Assembly (NCBI GenBank): GCA_022425445.1 | Contig: JAKMFM010000130.1 | Location: 1-29,067 of the forward strand | Length of the DNA: 29,067 nt | Direction of reading: 5' to 3' | Origin: Planktomarina sp. | GTDB taxonomy: Bacteria; Pseudomonadota; Alphaproteobacteria; Rhodobacterales; Rhodobacteraceae | Shown: positions 24,367 to 29,067 of the stretch, one piece after another | Layout: each line of letters starts with the position of its first letter | Numbering within the stretch: the stretch's first letter is position 1 | Notes under the pieces: model-generated | Database searches by the model: none | The model's input: the letters and a program-made list of their open reading frames with translations, nothing else | Told to the model about the DNA's origin: nothing | Translations under genes and position numbers: made by a program

Positions 24367-25133
24367 TGCAAGGTTTTTTCGCAAGAGTTCTTCTCCTCCT
24401 ACTAGCCCTGGCTGGCCCGGTTTCGGCGCAGGACATTGTTCTGGGCATGTCAAAAAACGAAATCGGCATCACTGCGTTTTTTAATGGATCGGAGATCTTA
24501 ATCTTCGGAGCCTTGAAACATGAAACTGAGGCCAGTTCGGCCGGTGATCTTGATGTTGTAGTCACCATCGCCAGCCCACGCGACCCGGTCACGGTGCGCC
24601 GTAAGGACAAACGCTTGGGGATCTGGGTCAATGTTGAGGCTTTTGATGTCGATTTGGCGCCCAGTTTTTACGCTGTGGCCACAACCGGGCCCTTCGACCA
24701 AGTTGTCAGTGAGGCATCTGATCTGTGGCATCAAATCTCGGTGCGCCAGTTGATCCGTGCAGTGACAGTCCCCCCTAGCACTAACAATAAAGATCAATTT
24801 ACCGAAGCTTTGGTGCGCGTGCGCGAAGAGCAGGGTCTTTATCAAATGCTGCCCGGTTCGGTGCAGCTGCAAGAGCAAACTTTGTTTTCGACCTCTGTTT
24901 CCCTGCCATCAAATTTGGTTGAGGGCGCCTATTTGGCGCGTATTTTCCTTATGCGCGACGGCGAGGTTGTGTCGCAGTATCAGACGTCAATTGATGTGCA
25001 GAAGGTTGGCATCGAGCGTTGGCTGTATAATTTGGCCCACGAGCGCCCCTTTGTTTATGGGCTGCTTTCATTGGCCATTGCCATTTTTTCTGGCTGGGCT
25101 GCGGCGGCGGCTTTTCGGCTTTTGCGCGGCTGA
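24366..25133 (+). CDS. TIGR02186-family membrane-anchored protein, partner of TauE
   Basis: A 255-aa protein of unknown function that in many alphaproteobacteria follows this type of tauE. It has an N-terminal signal peptide (MQGFFARVLLLLLALAGPVSAQD), a predicted periplasmic domain of about 200 residues (DIVLGMSKNEIGITAFFNGSE to the region of GIERWLYNLAHERP), and one C-terminal membrane span (about 228-250, AIAIFSGWAAAAAF). The periplasmic part repeats short beta-type hydrophobic strands. I chose ATG 24366, overlapping the tauE stop, over TTG 24363. It is probably an accessory subunit of the exporter; no enzyme motif is visible. Its 3' end overlaps the reading frame of the comM remnant on the other strand. 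Confidence 0.82.
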   Translation: MQGFFARVLLLLLALAGPVSAQDIVLGMSKNEIGITAFFNGSEILIFGALKHETEASSAGDLDVVVTIASPRDPVTVRRKDKRLGIWVNVEAFDVDLAPSFYAVATTGPFDQVVSEASDLWHQISVRQLIRAVTVPPSTNNKDQFTEALVRVREEQGLYQMLPGSVQLQEQTLFSTSVSLPSNLVEGAYLARIFLMRDGEVVSQYQTSIDVQKVGIERWLYNLAHERPFVYGLLSLAIAIFSGWAAAAAFRLLRG

Positions 25134-25420
25134 GACGGGCCGCGTCCCGCAGGCAGCCGGAAGCTGGCGGCCTCGGCAATATGGGCCCTTTCAACCACCT
25201 CACTGCCGGCCAGGTCCGCAATGGTGCGCGCCACCCGCATGACCCTGTGATAGCCCCGAGCTGTTAAGCCAAACCGTTCGGTAATTTCGATCAAAAGCGC
25301 TTGGCCATCTGCGTTGGGTGTTGCGAATGTCTGCAACACGGCTCCCTCCGCATCTGCATTAACCATACGGTGCGGAATTTTGGCATATCGCTCGGATTGC
25401 CGCGAGCGCAGCGCTTGGAT
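25055..25420 (-). pseudogene. comM: C-terminal part of ComM/YifB Mg-chelatase-like ATPase (remnant)
   Basis: Reading the minus strand from about 25420, one frame shows the C-terminal helical domain of ComM, an AAA+ branch-migration helicase used in natural transformation: IQALRSRQSERYAKIPHR, NADAEGAVLQ, RFGLTARGYHRVMRVARTIADLAGS and AHIAEAASFR. About 90 recognisable residues remain of a family near 500 aa; the ATPase core is gone. After SFR (about base 25157) the frame runs on without the expected stop, into the 3' end of the TIGR02186 gene on the other strand, so the natural end may also be lost. It is preceded, in another frame, by the front of a GST gene. No start codon or binding site of its own. 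Confidence 0.85.
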
Positions 25421-25658
25421 GGGCCTCTGCAAGTGTTTCCGCGATGGCAAGCGTGTTAAAAACAATATGCCCCTTGGGCGTTTTCAAAATAGGTACCTGA
25501 CGCGTGGGCGCGAAGGGAGCAAGATCCTTCTCGAAACTTCCGGTGTAAAGCCCCAGCATTTGGCTCTTGAAGGGGATATCGAAAGATTTGAGCATCAACC
25601 ATCCGCGAAGCGACCAACTGCTAAACGTCCGGTCCCCGATGTAGAGCTCATATGCCAT
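25404..25658 (-). pseudogene. N-terminal part of a glutathione S-transferase (remnant)
   Basis: From ATG 25658 the minus strand reads MAYELYIGDRTFSSWSLRGW, then LYTGSFEKDLAPFAPTRQVPIL and NTLAIAETLAE, the thioredoxin-fold domain of a glutathione S-transferase. GST-like residues are recognisable up to about HPSAALA (base 25404). The rest of the protein, including the whole helical domain (over 100 residues in normal members), is missing: the frame soon stops and the sequence goes on as comM in another frame. So the piece is the front half of a deletion fusion. The upstream side (25659-25721) is AT-rich and may hold the old promoter. Confidence 0.85.
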
Positions 25659-25721
25659 GCTGGGATCCAATCATCTGATAAAAATAATATTTATTCACCT
25701 AAACCTATGAATTTCCGATTT

Positions 25722-26294
25722 TTATGGCAAGTGGTTGATGCAGACAACCTGCCATTCACCCGTGTCTTCGCGCAGATGGGTGATGCTGAAATTGTCGATT
25801 TTATGGGCAAGACAAGCGTAGGCGCTGGTATTAAGGGCGCGCTGGACCTGGGTTAGGATGATACCGAAATGCGCAACGGCGATGATGCTTTTGTGGGCCG
25901 CATTCAACCGGTCGACCACCTGGCGGGCGCGGGCGGCGGCCATGTTCCAGCTTTCTCCATTTGGCGCCATGATAGTGCCGGGTTTTTCCCAATAATCGCG
26001 GCTCAATTGTGGATCAGTCTGCGCAACATCTGACCAGTGCCGCCCATCCCAATCGCCGAAATCAAACTCTCTGAGCCCCGGTTCGTGTGGCAGGCGGTGC
26101 CGCGCGCCTGCAAAGGCATCGGCGGTGGTGACAGAGCGGATCAGATCAGAGGAGACCACCACAGCCTCAGATGGCAAATATGCATTTAGGCGGCCGATTA
26201 AGGCGCGGTCAGATAGATCGGCGGGTACGTCGCGCCACCCGGTGAAATTTTTTTCATGGGTCGGGCCGTGCCTAATCCAAAACCAATCACTCAT
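25722..26294 (-). CDS. Histidine phosphatase family protein (CobC/alpha-ribazole-phosphatase-like)
   Basis: A 190-aa histidine phosphatase, cytoplasmic. The phospho-acceptor site is RHG at 8-10 (His9), the second histidine is His142 in VAHFG, and Arg53 (SSDLIRS), REFDFGDWDGR and NGESW complete the usual set. Because its ATG overlaps the stop of cobU by four bases (ATGA), I take it to be the phosphatase of the cobalamin lower-ligand branch (alpha-ribazole 5'-phosphate or cobalamin phosphate), but other small phosphate esters cannot be excluded. It ends at TAA 25722-25724, 63 bases before the GST remnant's start. Confidence 0.85.
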   Translation of the reverse strand: MSDWFWIRHGPTHEKNFTGWRDVPADLSDRALIGRLNAYLPSEAVVVSSDLIRSVTTADAFAGARHRLPHEPGLREFDFGDWDGRHWSDVAQTDPQLSRDYWEKPGTIMAPNGESWNMAAARARQVVDRLNAAHKSIIAVAHFGIILTQVQRALNTSAYACLAHKIDNFSITHLREDTGEWQVVCINHLP

Positions 26295-26824
26295 GGCGCA
26301 GCCTTGAGAATTTGCGCGATGCCGGCGGTGACGAAGATCACTTCCTGCGCCAGCTGGGCGAGATCTTGATTGAGGTGGCCTTGGTATTTGACAAAGGCCC
26401 GCGCCATCGCATTGTCTGGTGTAATGCCCTGACCAACTTCATTGCTGACCACAATAACCGGGCAGGGGGCTTGGGCGAGACCCCCGCAAAGTGCGGCACA
26501 TGCGCTTTGAATATCGCGCTCGGCCACCATGAGGTTGCTCAGCCACAGCGTGACGCAATCGAGCAGGATGATTTCGTCTGGCTGAGCTGCCGCTAGAGCC
26601 TCGGCAAGATCCAGCGACGCCTCTACGGTGGTCCAATCTGGTCCGCGTTGCAGCCGGTGCTGTGCAATTTTGACGCGCATTTCATCGTCCCAGGCCTGCG
26701 CAGTTGCGATATAGCGCCGAGGCCGGCCGGTGGCGACAACCAACTGTTCGGCAACTCGTGATTTGCCGGAATTTGCGCCACCAAGCACCAGGCGTAGGGC
26801 TGGAGATATGTTTTCTGCAGGCAT
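26291..26824 (-). CDS. cobU: Adenosylcobinamide kinase / adenosylcobinamide-phosphate guanylyltransferase
   Basis: CobU (CobP) phosphorylates adenosylcobinamide and transfers GMP to it, in the nucleotide-loop assembly of vitamin B12. The 177-aa length is normal. The P-loop is GGANSGKS (15-22), the guanylylated histidine is His56 in AQHRLQRGPDWTTVE, and LLDCVTLWLSNLM and VVSNEVGQGI are the Walker-B and C-terminal motifs. It is transcribed divergently from rpoH-II: starts are 89 bases apart, and the RpoE-like -35 lies only 15 bases from the cobU ATG. It overlaps the histidine phosphatase downstream. The other cobalamin genes are not in the window. Confidence 0.94.
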   Translation of the reverse strand: MPAENISPALRLVLGGANSGKSRVAEQLVVATGRPRRYIATAQAWDDEMRVKIAQHRLQRGPDWTTVEASLDLAEALAAAQPDEIILLDCVTLWLSNLMVAERDIQSACAALCGGLAQAPCPVIVVSNEVGQGITPDNAMARAFVKYQGHLNQDLAQLAQEVIFVTAGIAQILKAAP

Positions 26825-26838
26825 TGTGTTTCCAAGAG

Positions 26839-26868
26839 TGATCCATTCTGCGTGTACCTGCGTAAGAA
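26839..26868 (+). promoter_or_regulatory. RpoE/ChrR-type (ECF11) promoter of rpoH-II
   Basis: TGATCC at 26839-26844, an 18-base spacer and TAAGAA at 26863-26868 match the -35 and -10 elements of promoters read by RpoE, the singlet-oxygen sigma factor of Rhodobacter and relatives, in which rpoH-II is a known target. It lies 45 bases before the rpoH start. No regulator gene is in the window, so the assignment is by pattern and precedent. Confidence 0.7.
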
Positions 26869-26913
26869 GGGAGTAACAAGTTTTTCATCTTTTTCTGATT
26901 GGGAGGCGAAACG

Positions 26914-27792
26914 ATGCCTTTAGACGGCCGTACAGAGAATTTTCTTCCGCGCACTGCTATGAAAGCGGAGATGCTTGACGCTGAAACGGAATTGCAATTG
27001 GCCTATGCTTGGCGTGATGAACGCTGCGAGCAAAGCCTTCACCGATTGATCAATGCCTACATGCGATTGGCGATTTCGCAAGCTGCAAAGTTTAAACGCT
27101 ATGGCGCGCCCATGGGGGATTTGATCCAAGAAGCCGGACTTGGTCTGATGAAAGCGGCCGAGAAATTTGATCCTGACCGTGGCGTGCGGTTCTCAACCTA
27201 TGCGGTGTGGTGGATCAAGGCCTCTGTCCAAGAATATGTCATGCGCAACTGGTCGATGGTGCGCACGGGCTCCACGAGCCCGCAAAAATCTTTGTTTTTC
27301 AATATGCGCCGCATCCAGGCGCGGATTGAGCGCGATGCGAATAACGCCGGTCAAACCCTGGACCGACACCAATTGCAGCAATTGATTGCGCAGGATTTGG
27401 GAGTGCCATTGCATGATGTGGAGATGATGGACGGACGCTTGTCTGGCTCTGATTTTTCGCTCAACGCGACGCAATCGACCGAAGACGAAGGCCGCGAATG
27501 GATTGATGCGCTGCCAGATGACAGCGCGCAGGCCGCAGAAATCGTTGAGCTTGACCATGACCAAGAGGCACTCCGCAAGTGGCTCTTGCAGGCGATGAGC
27601 GTGCTCAACGATCGTGAAAAATATATCGTGCGGGAGCGTAAGTTGATTGAGGTGCCGCGCACTTTGGAAAGCCTAGGCGAAGAATTAAGTCTGTCGAAAG
27701 AGCGGATCAGACAGGTCGAAGCAGCTGCGTTTAAGAAAATGCGCCTGGCGCTGGAAGCTCAGGCCCCGGAGGCAAGCGCATTTTTTCAATGA
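26914..27792 (+). CDS. rpoH2: RNA polymerase sigma factor RpoH-II
   Basis: A 292-aa sigma-32 family factor. Region 2 shows RLAISQAAKFKRYGAPMGDLIQEAGLGLMKAAEKFDPDRGVRFSTYAVWWIKASVQEYVMRNWS, and the RpoH box is QKSLFFNMRR (from residue 124). Region 4.2 ends with TLESLGEELSLSKERIRQVEAAAFKKMR, the helix-turn-helix. It resembles the second RpoH of Rhodobacterales, which acts in the singlet-oxygen/oxidative stress response, rather than the heat-shock RpoH-I. I chose ATG 26914 with GGGAGG (26901-26906); an in-frame TTG at 26899 is less likely. An RpoE-like promoter precedes it. A hairpin follows after 14 bases. Confidence 0.92.
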   Translation: MPLDGRTENFLPRTAMKAEMLDAETELQLAYAWRDERCEQSLHRLINAYMRLAISQAAKFKRYGAPMGDLIQEAGLGLMKAAEKFDPDRGVRFSTYAVWWIKASVQEYVMRNWSMVRTGSTSPQKSLFFNMRRIQARIERDANNAGQTLDRHQLQQLIAQDLGVPLHDVEMMDGRLSGSDFSLNATQSTEDEGREWIDALPDDSAQAAEIVELDHDQEALRKWLLQAMSVLNDREKYIVRERKLIEVPRTLESLGEELSLSKERIRQVEAAAFKKMRLALEAQAPEASAFFQ

Positions 27793-27806
27793 TCTTTTTG
27801 CCTGTA

Positions 27807-27831
27807 CCAGACCTTGCGGAGCGAGGTCTGG
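27807..27831 (+). terminator. Hairpin after rpoH-II (weak terminator)
   Basis: A perfect 8-bp stem, CCAGACCT (27807-27814) and AGGTCTGG (27824-27831), with a 9-base loop, stands in the 56-base space between rpoH-II and coaBC. It lacks a T-run, so it might end transcription weakly, act with Rho, or stabilise an mRNA end. Confidence 0.4.
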
Positions 27832-27848
27832 CTGCGTAACTGTAGACC

Positions 27849-29039
27849 ATGAACGAAAAACACATTCTTTTAATCATCTGTGGTGGCATCGCTGCGGTGA
27901 AGCTTCCGGAGTTAATTCGCAGGTTGACTGCGCAAGGCGCGCGTATCACGCCCGTCTTGACGCAATCTGGCGCGCAATTCGTAACCCCCCTCTCAATAGC
28001 GGCCCTTGCGCGCTCTAAAGTCTTCACAGAGCTGTTTGACCTGACCGAAGAGGCCCAGATGGGCCATATAGAACTGTCGCGCGCCGCAGACCTTGTTTTG
28101 GTGGCACCCGCCACGGCACAAATTATGGCTAAAATGGCGCAGGGCATGGCGGATGATCTGGCCACGACTCTGCTTTTGGCGACAGGTACACCTGTGATGA
28201 TTGCCCCCTCGATGAATGTGCGCATGTGGCAGCACCCCGCTACGCAGCGCAATTTGAAGCGGTTGCAAGGGGATGGGGTGCAGATCATTGGCCCCGATGA
28301 CGGTGAGATGGCCTGCGGCGAGTATGGCCCGGGTCGCATGGCGGAAGTTGATGAAATTTTGGCGCGGGTTGCGGGCTTTTTCCGCAACGGTCCGCTTTCG
28401 GGGCGTCATGTGCTGGTCACCTCGGGGCCCACCCATGAGCCCATTGACCCCGTGCGCTATATCGCCAATCGCTCTTCTGGTGCGCAGGGCACAGCTCTGG
28501 CAGCGGCCTTACGTGATCTCGGAGCACGGGTCAGCTTTGTCACCGGCCCCGCGCGTGTGCCGCCGCCTGCGGGCGTTGATGCGCATCCGGTGCAAACCGC
28601 GCAGGAGATGTTGACTGCGGTTGAGGGGCTCTTGCCCGCGGATGCGGCGGTTTTTACGGCGGCGGTGGCCGATTGGCGTATGGCGGACGCCCATGGCCAA
28701 AAGATCAAGAAGCAGTCTTCTGGCGCTCCTCCAGTTTTGCAATTTGCCGAAAACCCGGACATTCTCGCGCGTGTTTCAGCGCATGAGCTGAGGCCGCAAT
28801 TGGTTGTGGGCTTTGCGGCAGAGACGGAGCATGTGATCGATAATGCAACATCAAAGCGCCTGCGCAAGGGCTGCGATTGGATCGTCGCCAATGATGTGAC
28901 CCCCCAGACCGGCATCATGGGCGGTGCACATAACAAAATTACCCTCATCGATAAGGCGGGCGCCGAGACCTGGGATGAGATGCCTAAGATCGATGTCGCG
29001 CGCCGGTTGGCGCAGCGCATCGCGGATGCCTTGACGTGA
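27849..29039 (+). CDS. coaBC: Bifunctional phosphopantothenoylcysteine decarboxylase / phosphopantothenate-cysteine ligase
   Basis: CoaBC joins cysteine to phosphopantothenate and then decarboxylates the product, two steps of coenzyme A synthesis. The 396-aa length is normal. The N-terminal flavin domain (1-180) has GGIAAVK, His73 in MGHIEL, PSMN (120-123) and the active-site Cys156 in ACGEYGPGRM. The C-terminal ligase (185-396) has GPTHEPIDPVRYIANRSSG (from 193), AAVADWRM and the lysine motif KIKK near 285-288. There is no good Shine-Dalgarno before ATG 27849, but the N-terminus is typical. The stop overlaps the probable dut start (GTGA), a common pairing in Roseobacters. Confidence 0.96.
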   Translation: MNEKHILLIICGGIAAVKLPELIRRLTAQGARITPVLTQSGAQFVTPLSIAALARSKVFTELFDLTEEAQMGHIELSRAADLVLVAPATAQIMAKMAQGMADDLATTLLLATGTPVMIAPSMNVRMWQHPATQRNLKRLQGDGVQIIGPDDGEMACGEYGPGRMAEVDEILARVAGFFRNGPLSGRHVLVTSGPTHEPIDPVRYIANRSSGAQGTALAAALRDLGARVSFVTGPARVPPPAGVDAHPVQTAQEMLTAVEGLLPADAAVFTAAVADWRMADAHGQKIKKQSSGAPPVLQFAENPDILARVSAHELRPQLVVGFAAETEHVIDNATSKRLRKGCDWIVANDVTPQTGIMGGAHNKITLIDKAGAETWDEMPKIDVARRLAQRIADALT

Positions 29040-29067
29040 ACTCTGTCATTGAGATGACCTGGGACGA
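29036..29067 (+). CDS. dut: Probable start of dUTPase (cut by window end)
   Basis: A GTG at 29036 overlaps the coaBC stop (GTGA). It opens a frame reading MNSVIEMTWDE until the window ends; dUTPase sequences of this group begin with a similar short stretch ending in a Trp-Asp/Glu pair, and dut often follows coaBC. Only ten codons are visible, so the call rests mainly on position. Confidence 0.5.
   Translation, partial: MNSVIEMTWD

Noticed and set aside
25314..25856. 180-codon plus-strand frame across the gst-comM remnant
   Set aside because: No family resemblance; it lies opposite recognisable GST and histidine phosphatase sequence, and its composition is that of an antisense frame.
1..29067. 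tRNA genes, CRISPR arrays, insertion sequences, phage or toxin-antitoxin genes
   Set aside because: No cloverleaf with GGTTCGAATCC-type arm, no regularly spaced repeats, no transposase or integrase motifs and no terminal inverted repeats were seen. Spacers are short, and gene content is housekeeping.

Overview
The window looks like core chromosome of a Roseobacter-group alphaproteobacterium (Rhodobacterales) of moderate GC. The evidence is the protein sequences (NrdR, RpoH-II, CoaBC, the short-form TauE paired with a TIGR02186-type protein), a RibBA whose cyclohydrolase half is degenerate, an Irr-type iron box, and an RpoE/ChrR-type promoter in front of an rpoH gene. A low-GC pelagic Roseobacter, such as the Planktomarina/RCA group, would fit, but that is inference only. 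I see no tRNA, rRNA, CRISPR array, IS element or phage gene.

Layout. 1-6949 (+): a partial nrdR, ribD, then after an interruption ribE, ribBA(X), ribH, nusB and an esterase. This is the common alphaproteobacterial nrdR-rib-nusB cluster, with most genes overlapping by 1-4 bases. The interruption (1576-3242, minus strand) is a decayed capsule locus: the front of kpsS fused out of frame to the back of kpsC, with an extra nonsense codon. 6966-9245 (-): rsmI, yraN and gshB. 9320-14813 (+): a lipoprotein of the penicillin-binding-protein-activator type, glnD and murJ. 14814-15488 (-): a rhomboid-fold protein without recognisable catalytic residues. 15562-18264 (+): trpS, a universal stress protein, then an Nfu-type Fe-S protein and rimI behind a good promoter with an Irr-like box. 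18451-23340 (+): a complete BMP-family ABC importer (binding protein, double ATPase, two permeases), probably for nucleosides, with a strong hairpin after the binding-protein gene. 23449-25133 (+): a TauE/SafE exporter and its TIGR02186 partner. 25055-25658 (-): a second out-of-frame fusion remnant, the front of a glutathione S-transferase gene joined to the back of comM. 25722-26824 (-): cobU and a histidine phosphatase, probably for late cobalamin assembly. 26839-27792 (+): rpoH-II behind an RpoE-like promoter. 27849-29067 (+): coaBC and the first codons of a probable dut.

Functionally the window is housekeeping: flavin, glutathione, coenzyme A and cobalamin synthesis, nitrogen signalling, wall synthesis, stress sigma factor and Fe-S assembly. 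I found no convincing new multi-gene system. The points most worth a second look are the two independent deletion-fusion pseudogenes, the Irr-box promoter of the Nfu gene, the RpoE-type promoter of rpoH-II, and the catalytically dead rhomboid.
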